Part shown: positions 49,101 through 59,100 of the stretch, piece by piece
Position numbering within the stretch: the stretch's first letter is position 1
Layout: each line of letters opens with the position of its first letter
Source: Suillus spraguei
Taxonomy: Eukaryota; Basidiomycota; Agaricomycetes; Boletales; Suillaceae
NCBI GenBank assembly: GCA_016800925.1
Contig: JABCPU010000151.1
Coordinates: 1-64,000, forward strand
Reading direction: 5' to 3'
Length of the DNA stretch: 64,000 nt
Notes under the pieces: generated by a model
The model's input: the letters and a program-made list of their open reading frames with translations, nothing else
Databases searched by the model: none
What the model was told of the DNA's origin: nothing
Program-made: the position numbers and the translations under genes

Positions 49101-50224
49101 CACTGCATAAGCTGATGTACGAATTCAGGATCAACCCATCGACGGTGGAAAAGATAGACCCAGTCAGACACTACCCCAAGTGGGAGCCGGATGTAGACAT
49201 CCACATAGCGGAGAAGGCCGAGACAGCAAAGATAGAAGACGGACTCGCCGATGAAAACCTAAGGGCGTACTCAGACGGGTCAATGGTGGATGGGGGAGTT
49301 GGAGGAGCAGCAGTGGTCATGAGAGGCAACGAAGTGATAGGAAGCAAGAGGTTTCACTTGGGGAGCGACCGCGAGCATACGGTCTATGAAGCAGAGTTGG
49401 TGGGGATGATATTAGCAGTACAACTGCTGAAGGAGACGGGAGGAAGAAGGGGCACCATATCCCTAGGTGTCGACAATCAGGCAGCGATAAGAGCAACCGA
49501 AGCTTTCCGCTCACAGCCAGGACACTACCTCATGGACCAATTCCACGATGATCTTAGAAGACTCATCCCTGAGCACGACGAAAGAAAACTCAAAGTCAGA
49601 TGGACGCCAGGCCATGTAGGGATACCAGGGAATGAAGAGGCAGACACTCACGCGAAACGCGCCGCACGAGGCGAATCATCAGACACACGAGCCCAGCCAA
49701 AGTCGCTCCTAACCGAGGAAGGAGAACTCAGAATCCTACCAAGGAGCAAAGCGGCACTAAGACAACACTTCTACGCAAAGATCAAAAAAGAGGCCACCAC
49801 CATCATGGAGAACTCACCGCGCTACACACTGCTCAAATCAGTCGACACGTCAGCACCATCAAAGAAGTTTGCAAAGAAGATAGAGAAGCTACCGAGACGT
49901 CACAGCTCACTGATGTTTCAACTCCGCACGGGACATATAGCGCTCAACAAACACCTCAAACGAATAGCGAAATCCCCAACGGCGCGTTGCCCAGCATGCG
50001 AAAACCATGACGAAACGGTACACCACTTCATCCTAGTCTGCCCAGCATACGTGAACCAGAGAGAACAAATGAGGAAAGAAGTCGGAGCAAGACAATGCAA
50101 AATCGAGTACCTGCTGAACGAAAGCAAGGGAATGAGAGCAACGTTGACGTACATCGCGCGCACGAGAAGATTGGAACAAACCTTCGGAGATGTAACCCCC
50201 CCAGCGGAAAAGGAGAAGGAATAG
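46157..50224 (+). CDS. LINE ORF2, endonuclease-reverse transcriptase-RNase H
   Basis: 1355 aa from ATG 46157 (MDDADNTHQEHEDLKIWQQN). An APE-type endonuclease occupies roughly residues 10-270: QNLRKS, CIQEPYL, VRIYNIYNP, LGNFNRHHPMW, TRPDNVF, VTDHFPI. The motif normally written GDFN is GNFN here, so a residue usually catalytic is Asn (codon AAT). Reverse transcriptase spans about 470-780 with KAPGPNGI, SLLFLDVKAAFPSV, DQGCPLSPMGF and the catalytic FIDD near residue 725. RNase H lies near 1035-1165 with all four acidic/His sites: YSDGSM, YEAELVG, GVDNQAAI, TPGHVGIPGNEEAD. A terminal knuckle CPACENHDETVHHF...C is near 1278. The initiation site, TG bases after the ORF1 stop, suggests reinitiation. 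No frameshift. Confidence 0.93.
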   Translation: MDDADNTHQEHEDLKIWQQNLRKSNNAWEHMLKNLNPHVYDIACIQEPYLNPVNLANASNLRQFWDVIYPTDHHANPGRSQTIILVNKRLSKNNWHIIPLKSANAMAIELTGAFGKVRIYNIYNPCDSDSTLHFMERHMVSERNSQRHRTQQRIAQGDNTVYNEHIIWLGNFNRHHPMWEMQHNVHLFTAANLDAAGVLINLLSLYNLVQVLPPNIATLEASNTKNLTRPDNVFCSADLEHSFTQCSVEYQLRPVVTDHFPIISTINLQPERIETSPKRNFRDTDWEEFREVLETKLDDIPQATEIKTREQFDKAFKALTTSIAETVEKCVPKTKPSPYAKRWWSKELDTERKATHKLGRISRKKLARRNDPVHEEYRIARNRFSESIKRAKTNHWTEWLEELTFTGVWTFHRYVAGDPSDQIHTRIKTLQDPRANNQDNTTQDNTRKSELLYEVFFRTPPDDDQVNPDFDYDPPICEFRPITNQQVHRAIAKLSPFKAPGPNGISNVVFMKCADLLVPFMAPIYRATFTLEVYPNEWKCSSTIVLRKPGRPDYSVPKAYRPITLLDTMAKILSSCVADDLTYIAEEHHLLPPTHFGGRPGRSMVDSLHLLTKFITDSWASKTNNHVSLLFLDVKAAFPSVVASKLLHNLRKARIPKEYVDWYKRRLDNRTTHLFFDDYQSNLFNVSDGLDQGCPLSPMGFIFYNAPVLRVADPRPSKGELSLGFIDDVALIARGRSYEESNAKVKNMMEKQGGALDWSEEYNAEFELDKTALICLSRIRVRSTENPNKTVPTPRVPITIRDHTIQPSKSHKFLGIIIDENLNFKEQAAHALAKGTKYALACSRMIRPTKGIHGKLMKKLYEGVIVPKMLYAADVWCAGLVEKGRGKRGKGRGARGFASQMARVQRMATISIAGGLRSSPTDMLDAHANVLPFQQTLRKACYRATLRMATLPQKHPLAKGIKNAYDYGKERDFKGKKRYPSPLHKLMYEFRINPSTVEKIDPVRHYPKWEPDVDIHIAEKAETAKIEDGLADENLRAYSDGSMVDGGVGGAAVVMRGNEVIGSKRFHLGSDREHTVYEAELVGMILAVQLLKETGGRRGTISLGVDNQAAIRATEAFRSQPGHYLMDQFHDDLRRLIPEHDERKLKVRWTPGHVGIPGNEEADTHAKRAARGESSDTRAQPKSLLTEEGELRILPRSKAALRQHFYAKIKKEATTIMENSPRYTLLKSVDTSAPSKKFAKKIEKLPRRHSSLMFQLRTGHIALNKHLKRIAKSPTARCPACENHDETVHHFILVCPAYVNQREQMRKEVGARQCKIEYLLNESKGMRATLTYIARTRRLEQTFGDVTPPAEKEKE

Positions 50225-50435
50225 AGGAAACGCGACAACAAGTCGCACAAATCATATCAAGAGCCTGAAGAAGGCCCTAACGTCCGCGCGCAAGCCAGGA
50301 CCACTGTATAGCATAGACAACCAAAAAACGGACCAAAGCATATACGAATAGATTAGATGTACAGTAGGTAGTGTCCATCATAGGGCATAGCCCCAACGGA
50401 CAATAAACAAGGATAAAAAAATAAAAATAAAAAAA

Positions 50436-50450
50436 AACCCTACTGGCACC
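50436..50450 (+). repeat. Right target-site duplication of the LINE
   Basis: Exact repeat of 44103-44117. Immediately after it the WD40 frame resumes in phase (CTTCTCGCGTCT...), as in the uninterrupted paralogue near 56900. Confidence 0.95.
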
Positions 50451-53400
50451 CTTCTCGCGTCTGCATCTGAAGACAAACAGGTTCGCATTTGGCGGCTTTC
50501 GGATCAACGAGCCATCGCCATAGTCAAGCACACCGAATCCGTGTATTATGTCACCTTCTCCACGGACGGGAAGCACATTCTTAGCGGAGGAAATGATAAA
50601 ATGATCTCAGAGTGGGCAGTACCTTTGCTTGAGGATGTTCCCGAGGTCCAGACATCAGATGTAAGATTATATTGATCGTCCATTCCTTGCTCATCTCATT
50701 TTCTTCAAGGATGTGTCACAGGAAGACACCCCGAAGGAACAAGTAGCAGACAATGCGAGTTCCCATGCTTTGCTCATCTCTTTGCATATTGATCCTCAAC
50801 GCTGATACCAAGGTTCAACAATCTGATTGCGAGGTTTGTTTCTAGTATTCATTTTCACCATGCAATCTGACCATGGGTGATGCAGATCCTCGCTATCGAC
50901 ACAACAGCCCGCAATGCATGCATAACTGGCGACTTGTCTACTGCTGACAGGCTGCTCACTAAAGAGATCAACGCTAATATCAACGACTACAACTCTCATG
51001 CGAATCGCTCGTTTGTTATGGCGAGAAAAGGCGACTGGGACCGCGCACTTGATGACGCACTCAAAGTGAGATGCACTGTCCTGTCATGACTTTTTCTAAC
51101 ACAGACACCTTATATGGCCATATAGAGCATCAGCATCCATCCATCCTTGATGGGCTGTATCTCCAAAGGCATCGCTCTCTGTGGTAAAAGGCAGTTCCAG
51201 AACGCGATGAAAACGTTTGACCTCGGGTTCATGTTTGTGGATACAAATCTCAAGAAAACGCATCTGTTACTCTTGATTAAGGTGCGTCATTCTTGTCTTG
51301 TGTGGTCGCTACTTACGTGGCGGCTGTCAGGCTATCGCCCTTTTCAACGCAAATGAACATGAGGAAGCAATTCTGCGCGTCCAAGACCTAGCTACTACTT
51401 GTCCCAATGTCGATACTCTTGCCTGTCAAATCGTGGAAGTGAGTGCTTTGACACAGCCAAGTCCACCACCACACGTTGACACTGGATTTTGCGATCATCC
51501 CACATCAGGCTTATTTTTACGTCCAATTAGGCTTGAATGTGTTAGGTGGCGTGGATGGAGTGCATTACAACGAAGCTGCTGACCACTTTACTTCCGCTGT
51601 CAATACTATTCGTTTCTCGTCTAGGTCGGGAATCCATTCTAAATATGATGTCTTTGTGGTGGTAAGTTCATTGCAGTGCAACCGAAAATAATTTTTCACG
51701 TGCCACTGTGCCTTTTCTAGCTATTTGGGTGGGATCTCAAGTCCTTGTGGCAAACTGCGCACAAGAATTGGTGCCATGCGCTCCTTCGAGCAGGTAGACT
51801 TCCAGAAGCCATCAAGGCATACCGATACATGATGGATAGGGCTGACGAAGCCACAAAGGCACGCTCCCTTGATTGGTCCACAGGCAAGGCTACATGATGT
51901 GAACCGGACGTAATTCTCAGCCCCATTTCACTTAGCGTTTAAGCAAGATTTCAGTGGGCTCTATGCTGCTGACAGAGATGATGCCCTCGCTGCAGTCGGA
52001 GATGATGCCCTTGCTGCAGGTAATTACGACAGGGCTATCGAGTTTTACTCTGCAGCAATCGACCTCGATTTGGCAAATGATACCGTCTTTGCGAACCGTA
52101 GTAGGGCGAGGTCGGGAAAAATGCTATGGGATGATGCACTCCTCGACACGGAAAAAGTGCGATGACAGCTACAGTTTCGTATTCGATACTCATTGTGATG
52201 ATACGCAGGTCATCGAACTCAACCCTTCATCTTACATTGGTTATCAGTTGAAGCATGCGGTACTTCATGACGCACAACGATATGATGAAGCCATCGAGGC
52301 CTTCAGAAATATGTCCTCCAAGTTGGAAAATGATCCTGACATGCAAACGCGAAGTACGACCCACATAACCCATCCTTCACCATCGCTGACTCTTTTTCAA
52401 GACTTGCGCCTACACTATACTACCCCATCCAAAGTAGAAGGTGCTATTGAAGAGGCCATCAAATTTCAACTCGACAACGCCCCGCATCGTCTGATCAACA
52501 CTTTCACAGGGCGCTTGTGCAATCGCGAGGCGCAGATCATTGCCTTCGGAATGAGCGCAGAGTACAAAGAACTTTTGTCATCCACAATGAAGCATGCAGA
52601 CCTTCAGACGGAACGCATCCAGGACGTAGTGGCGATGTACTTCCGTTATGTCATGTTATCGCATAGGTGGGAAGGGGCGGAGCTGTTGCTGCATGATCTC
52701 CAGGGCAAGGTGGTATACGACTTGGATCCAGTTGGTGGCATCGCGAAGCTAAAGTCATTCTGTGAAACCGCTCGTGATAAAGGATATCGCTGGGCATGGG
52801 TTGATACCTGTTGCATCGACCAGACTAACAATGTCGAGGTCCAACAATCGGTCAACTCTATGTTTATTTGGTATCGCTATTCAGCGCTCACCATCATTTA
52901 CCTGTCGGATGTTCCACCTTCGTCGCAGCCTGGGGCACTCGCAAATAGTGCTTGGAACACGCGAGGATGGACAGTTCAGGAATTCCTCGCCCCTAGACTT
53001 GTCCTATTTTATCAGAAGGATTGGTCCCTATATCTCGACGATCGTTCTCCCAACCACAAAGATTCCCTTGCAATCATAAAGGAGATGGGAGGTGCGACAG
53101 GCATAGATACACAGGCCCTCGTTGCCTTCCGTCCGGGGATGAGAGATGCTCGCGAGAAACTCCAATGGGTGTCGGCGCGGGTTACTACATGGCAGGAAGA
53201 TATTGCATACTCATTATTTGGTATCTTCGGAGTTAACCTGCCTGTTATTTATGGCGAGAAGAAGCAAAAGGCGCTTGGGAGGCTCTTGCAGGAGGTTGTA
53301 GCTCAGTCGGGTGACATCAGTGCCTTGGACTGGGTGGGGCGATCATCCGAATTCAATAGCTGTCTACCGGCCGACATCACTTCATACAAAGCTCCACCAT

Positions 53401-54099
53401 ACACTATGCCATCACTGTCCGAAGAGGACATCGAGACGTCAATATCCTCGCTCCAGCATGTCATGGGTGCAGATTTTGTTCTAAAACTCTATGCCCTGCT
53501 TGACAACCTGAACGCGCCTCGTTTTGCGAACTGCAGGCTGCATCTGCCTTGCATCGCATTTCGTGTCACAGCAGTCAAACGCAGTCGAGCTCAAGACCAG
53601 GAGATATATGAAGTCAAGGCTGACGGGCTTCATGACTTGCTGGTCACCACGAAGGACACGCTAATCCAATTCTCATCACCACGACCCACTATGCAGAAGT
53701 TTTTGCTTGTTCGTCCGTGGAATCGCTATCTCCTCGAGCTTCCTGACTTCGCGGAGCCATCTAGCTTGGCAGAGCTGCCTGACATTGCTGACGACGTGGA
53801 TAGTGAGGAAGATTATTGGTCTCTTCCCGGGTCTCCATTACAGGAATCGCCTGGGGAGTTCCCTGAAGCACAGGAGTCGGTTGATTCGGCATTGATCGAT
53901 CGAGCGTTGCGATTGACTGCTCGTCTTGAGCAGCCTTTTAGCGCATTTTTGCTAGCACAGCAGCGCGGCGGAGAATACAAGAGAATTGCATCAGATCGTG
54001 ATATTATTGCCCAAGTCAAAGACCTTTCTTCTATCCCGGACATGGTCAAGACACTTGAGATATTGTAGGGGGTACATTTTGATGTTATTTATATCCGTA

Positions 54100-54270
54100 G
54101 ATTCTGTTCACGGTATGATGGATGTCAAGACACTCAAGATATTGTAGCTGGATATGCGCATTACTTCCTACAAAGCTCCACAATACACCGTACCATTTCT
54201 ATCCAAAAATGACATTCAGACGTCAATCTCATCGTTCCGACATGTCATGGCTGTATTTGCAAAAAATCAC
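54100..54270 (+). pseudogene. HET-gene debris downstream of copy A
   Basis: Two pieces in scrambled order. 54106-54147 repeats the extreme 3' end of the HET gene (MMDVKTLKIL then stop). 54150-54265 repeats an internal part (ITSYKAPQYTVPFLSKNDIQ then TSISSFRHVMAVFAKN). They derive from a further paralogue. Confidence 0.75.
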
Positions 54271-54379
54271 GACCAGAAAGACTCTATCTAAAGGTAGTGG
54301 GAATTTGGTTCTGAAACTTTGCGTTCAACTAGGTTCTGTCTTTCGTTTTCTGCAAGGACTTTGATATTTATTGTTTCCA

Positions 54380-54912
54380 GGACTTGGCTTGACAAGCAGA
54401 CCATAGGGTATCTCCAAGAAACTTGGCAAAACATGGCCGATTCTTCGAAGTTCAACGATTTTTCAACTGCCATTAAGTCCGGCCTTGACAATATTTGCAA
54501 GTGGTACCACAAGATCGACGAAACCAATGTCTACTTCATTTGCCTTGGTACGTGTTGTTTTTACTATAATGGCCTATCTAATGTACTATCTTACTGTGTA
54601 GCGCTCGACCCCAACTATAAGGTGGCATATGCGAAGGGTAAATGGGAGCCTCATGACTTTGATGAGGGTATGAAACATTTGCAGAAAGTTTTTGACAAGT
54701 ACTACCATCATACTTCCTTGCCTGATGCAGAGCATGTTGTTGTGGCTCCCTCCTCACTTGCTCGCCAAGGGTCATATGGCCACAGCTGGATGCACAATGC
54801 TGTCAAAATTCATGTTGCGAGTGACACTGCAAACCGAAGGCATTGCCAAGAGCTCAACGACTACCTAGCTGCACCACTGGAGGATGTCAAGAATATAGTG
54901 GTATGGTGGGGT
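54380..54912 (+). mobile_element. hAT transposase fragment
   Basis: Two exons, about 54380-54547 and 54602-54911, encode TWLDKQTIGYLQETWQNMAD, YHKIDETNVYFICL|ALDPNYK, FDEGMKHLQKVFDKYYHH and ELNDYLAAPLEDVKNIVVWW. The ALDPNYK and ELNDYLAAPLE...WW segments are typical of the C-terminal half of fungal hAT transposases. The N-terminus and the end of the dimerisation region are missing, so it is inactive. It lies directly beside the HET debris. Confidence 0.75.
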
Positions 54913-54949
54913 GTGAGTTTTTTTGTATTGGTATTCCTTGCAGGTTGAC

Positions 54950-56170
54950 TTGAACACCTTCAGCACCATTCTATTCAATATCCGACCATCTCTCACATTT
55001 GTCCACACATATTCCCAATTTGTCTATGAATCTGAGGTCAAAATGAATTGCGAACCTTTTCAGGCTTTGATCATGGTTTTTGAGGTAGATTATATTATAT
55101 TCCATATTAAGAATTTATCCCTCAATTTGAATGGAATTTGTCACAGACTCTTATTTTGCCGTGTCTCAGGTGACAGTAGTATGATACAAGCAAGGTTTAA
55201 ACTCAGTTGCTCGGGGTGTGCCGCGCCAACCATGCCTGCCGACTGCAAACTGACTCAACCCAACTTCACATGGGTTTCCGAACTAGCTCTTAGTAAGCGT
55301 TTGCATTCACACGTAGTAGCTAACAAAATCAGGCTCCTCGTAGGAGCCTCAGAGGATACTAGGTATTTTCAACTTTTAGATGTATAGTACACCATCCATG
55401 ACCGATTCAGGTCCACATCGTGTTAGCCGCTCATCCAAAGCCATACTTATTGACGTATCACCCACATTAATTCTCATCCTCCCCATTACACACCATTATC
55501 AGTATTCAAGGGGGATCTTTGACTGCCAATATGCTAATCCGATCTTTGCCTGATGCAGTTGCGCATCACCAGCCATGTGGTTAACGAGCCTATGAATAGT
55601 ATACGTGGCTCGAACAACCCTATAATGGTACGCCTGTCTGTGCGACAGGACAGCAGTAGAGAGGAAAGCAGGAATAGAAGTGGGACTATTCCGAGGAGGG
55701 CTTCGCCGTCACCTGAGGGAAGGTATGATAATCGTGAGAGGAGGGTCATAGAGGGAGGTATTTGGATGTCCGTGACCCGCAATAGGTGACAAGAATGCGA
55801 CAGTGATGACCAAGGAGACAGAGACAGAAATGACAGGAAGAGATGGTAGTACCTGCAACCCAGTCTTTTCCGGCAGGAGTGGTGCAATTCTCTGACCTCA
55901 CATCCATGACAAAGTGGGTGGTGGAATCGAATAGAGGAATGGCCATGGTGGACTAGCTAGATGAAGAGAGGAAAGCTGGCCCCGGATTGGTTGCAGATTA
56001 TATCAATATAGGTTTCAGGCCTCGTGACCTGGGCGTCTAATGATAAGTACATGAAACAGGTTGAGGCTGTGGAGAAGCACAAAAAGGCCCGGTGCACACC
56101 TCTGAACTTGAATCAAGACATCCGCATGCTCTCCAGCAAGTTGTGCTCAACGCCATCCACCTCAAACAGA
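54950..56170. other. Intergenic, flank duplicated with HET copy A
   Basis: 55390-55860 resembles 41550-42035 upstream of copy A, and 55860-56170 resembles 43050-43370; about 1 kb present in the copy A flank (42035-43050) is missing here. It includes an RS-rich stretch near 55640-55790. 54950-55380 shows nothing recognisable. Confidence 0.55.
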
Positions 56171-59100
56171 ATGGCGGAGGAAGAACAATCCATCATTCCA
56201 ATCACCACAGCTAGTCGAACATTTGAAGGTCATGAAAATAGTGTTTTGGCAGTCGCGGTCTTCCCCGATAGACGCCGTATGGTGACAGCCTCAGACGACA
56301 AGACGCTTCGTTTGTGGGACTTGGAAGACGGTGTTGTGTTGAAGAAAATGAAGGGGCATCGCCGTGGAGTACGAGCACTTGCGGTATCAAGAGATGGGCA
56401 ATGGATAGCAAGTGGTGATTTCGGCGGAGAACTCATGGCCTGGAACAGAGACGGCGAATTTATCGCCCAACCCATCAAAGTCCACTCCGACGCGATAATA
56501 TCACTTGATTTTTCATCTGATAGCACATTGCTGGCGAGTGGCTCGTTTGACGCTACAACAAAGCTCTGGAACACAAAAACATGGGAGGTGCAAGGTAATC
56601 CAATCAATTGCAGGTTTCAAATCAACTGTGTTCGGTATTCGCCGTCTGGTGAACATCTTGCCATCGCAACTCGGGATATCCAAATATGGAATCAGGCACA
56701 AGGGAATGCATTGCAAAGTTCAAGGGTCATGAATCATGGAATACGTCACTCGCATGGATGCCCGATGGCAAACAGCTTATCTCGGCTGGTAGTGATCGTG
56801 ATCCCACCATACGAATCTGGGATTCATCGACCTGGAAGCAAGTCGGTGAACCCTGCAAGGGTCATACTAAGAACGTCTGGATGCTTGCCTTGAACCCTAC
56901 TGGCATCTTTCTCGCGTCCGCATCTGACGACCACCAGGTTCGTATTTGGCGACTTTCCGATCGACAAACCATCGTCATATTCCAGCACACCAGTCCGGTG
57001 TATTGTCTCATCTTCTCCACGGATGGCAAACACAACCTAAGCGGAGGAAGAGATAAAATGATCTCACAGTGGGCAGCCGCACCTTTACTGGAGGACTTTC
57101 TCAAGGACAAGCCATCGGATGTAAGATTCTCTTTATCTTCTGTCCCTTTTTCATTTCATTTTCTTCAAGGATGTGTTATGGGAAGACATCCCGAAGGAAC
57201 AAGTGGCACATAATGTGAATTCCCATTCTTTACTCGTGTGCTTGCATATTGATCCTCAATGTTGATACCAAGATTCAACAGTCTCATGGCGAGGTTTGTT
57301 TCTAGTCATCGTTCCCACCATGCAATCTGACCATGATGATGCAGATCTTCGCCATCGGCACAACAGCCCGCAATGCATGCATAACCGGCGACTTGTTTAC
57401 TGCTGACAGGCTTTCCATCAAAGATATCAACGCTGATAGCAACGACTACAACTCTTACGCGAATCGCTCGTTTGTTATGGCGAGAAAAGGAGACTGGGAC
57501 CGCGCACTTGATGAAGCACTCAAGGTGTGATACACTGTCCTCTCACGACCTTTTTAGCACAGACTATCTTACATGGCGATATAGGGCATGAGCATTCAGC
57601 CATCCTTGATGGGCTGCATCTCCAAGGGCATCGCCCTCTGTGGTAAAGGGCAGTTCCAGTGCGCGATGAAAGCGTTTGACCTCGGGTTCATGTTGTGGAC
57701 GCAAATGTCAAGAAAACACATCTCCTACTCTTGATTAAGGTGCGTCATTTTTGGCTCGTATAGTCGCCACTTACGTGGCGGCTGTCAGGCCATCGCCATT
57801 TTTAATGCAAATCAACATGAGGAGGCAATTCTGCGCGTCCAAGACCTAGCTACCACTTGTCCCGATATTGATGATCTTGCCTGTCAAATCGTGGAAGTGA
57901 GTGTTATTGGCTCAGTCAAGTCCAGAACCAAGCATTGACACTGAATTTTGCGAACCTCCCACTCAGGCTTATCTTCACGTCCAATTAGGCTTCAATGTCT
58001 TAAATGACGTGGATGGAGTGCGTCACAACGAAGCTGTTGCCCACTTCACTTCTGCTGTCAACACTATTCGTTTCTCGTCTATGTCAACAATCCATTCTAA
58101 ATATGATGTCTTCGTGATGGTAAGCTCATTGCAATCCAAATGCAAATCATTTTTACACCTCACTGCTTGACTAGTTATTCGGGTGGGATCTCATGTCCTT
58201 GTGGAGAACTGCACACCAGAGTTGGTGCCACGCGCTCCTTCGGGCCGGTAGACTTCCCGAAGCCATCAAAGCATACCGGTACATGATGGATAGGGCTGAT
58301 GAGGCCACCAAAGCACGCTGCCATGACTGGTCCACAGGCAAGTCTTCGTGATGTCAACCAGGTATAATTCTTGATCTCATCTGGCTTAGCTTTCAAGCAA
58401 GATTGCGGCGTGCCCTATGTTACGGGCGGTGATGATGCCCTTGCTGCGGGTAACTATGACAGGGCTATCGAACTTTACTCTGCGGCGATAGACCTCGATT
58501 TCGCAACCGATACCATCTTTGCGAACCGCAGTAAGGCGAATTTGGGGAAAATGCTATGGGACGATGCCCTCGTCGACGCGGAAAAGGTACGATGACAGCT
58601 ATTATTACGTATTCGACGCTCATTTTGGTAATGCGCAGGTTACCGAACTCAACCCCTCATCTTACATTGGTTATCAGTTGAAGTATGCTGTACTTCATGA
58701 CGCACACCGATATGATGAAGCCATTGAGGCGTTCAAATTTATGCTGTCTAAGTTAGAAAATGCTTCTGACACGCAAACCGAAAGTACGTCCTCAAATCGC
58801 CATATCCTGAATCATGATTGACTCTTTCTCCAGAGTTCCGCCAACAATACGTCAATCCATCCGAAGCAGAAGTAGCCATTCAAGATACCATCAAGGCTCA
58901 ACTCGACAACGCCCCGCATCGTCTTCTCGATACCTTTACTGGGCGCCTATGCGATCGAGACGCACAGATCAGCACCTTCAAATCGAGCACAGAGTACAAG
59001 GAACTTTTGTCATCATCATTATTGGTGCACGTAGATCTTCGAAAGGAGCGCATCAAAGATGTTGTGGCGACGTACTTCCGTTGTGTCACACTGTCGCATC

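Larger units (their letters stand above)
44118..50435 (+). mobile_element. Full-length non-LTR retrotransposon (LINE), Tad1-like
   Basis: A 6.3-kb element with a 5' UTR of about 177 bp, ORF1 (44295-46154), ORF2 (46157-50224) and an A-rich tail (about 50411-50435). It interrupts the WD40 region of HET copy A and is flanked by a 13-15 bp direct repeat made from the target. ORF order and content (CCHC gag-like protein, then endonuclease, reverse transcriptase, RNase H and terminal zinc knuckle) match fungal LINEs such as the Tad1 clade; the clade call is from memory. Both ORFs are open end to end, implying a recent insertion. Confidence 0.93.
43371..54068 (+). pseudogene. WD40-TPR-HET protein, copy A, split by a LINE
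   Basis: Starts MTEEEQPIIRITTATRTF at 43371. Seven WD40 blades follow; blade 6 is cut after ALNPTGT by the retrotransposon at 44118-50435 and resumes LLASASEDKQVRIWRLSD at 50451. Next, over several exons (about 50870-52350), TPR-like helices: TTARNACITGDLSTADRLLT, ANRSFVMARKGDWDRALDD, NYDRAIEFYSAAIDLDLAND, RYDEAIEAFRNMSSKL. The C-terminal part (to 54068) is a HET domain: VMLSHRWEGAE, WAWVDTCCIDQTNNVEVQQS, NTRGWTVQEFLAPRLVLFYQ, then EDIAYSLFGIFGVNLPVIYG. HET domains drive incompatibility cell death in fungi; WD40 and TPR are usual sensor or scaffold modules. An intron at 51884-51935 starts GC. Apart from the insertion I saw no break. The disrupted gene cannot give a full-length product; a HET-only transcript from an internal start remains possible. 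Confidence 0.85.

Noticed and set aside
44103..50450. The LINE as an intron removed by splicing from HET copy A
   Set aside because: The element is flanked by a target duplication, not splice sites, and is 6.3 kb where the introns here are about 50 bp.
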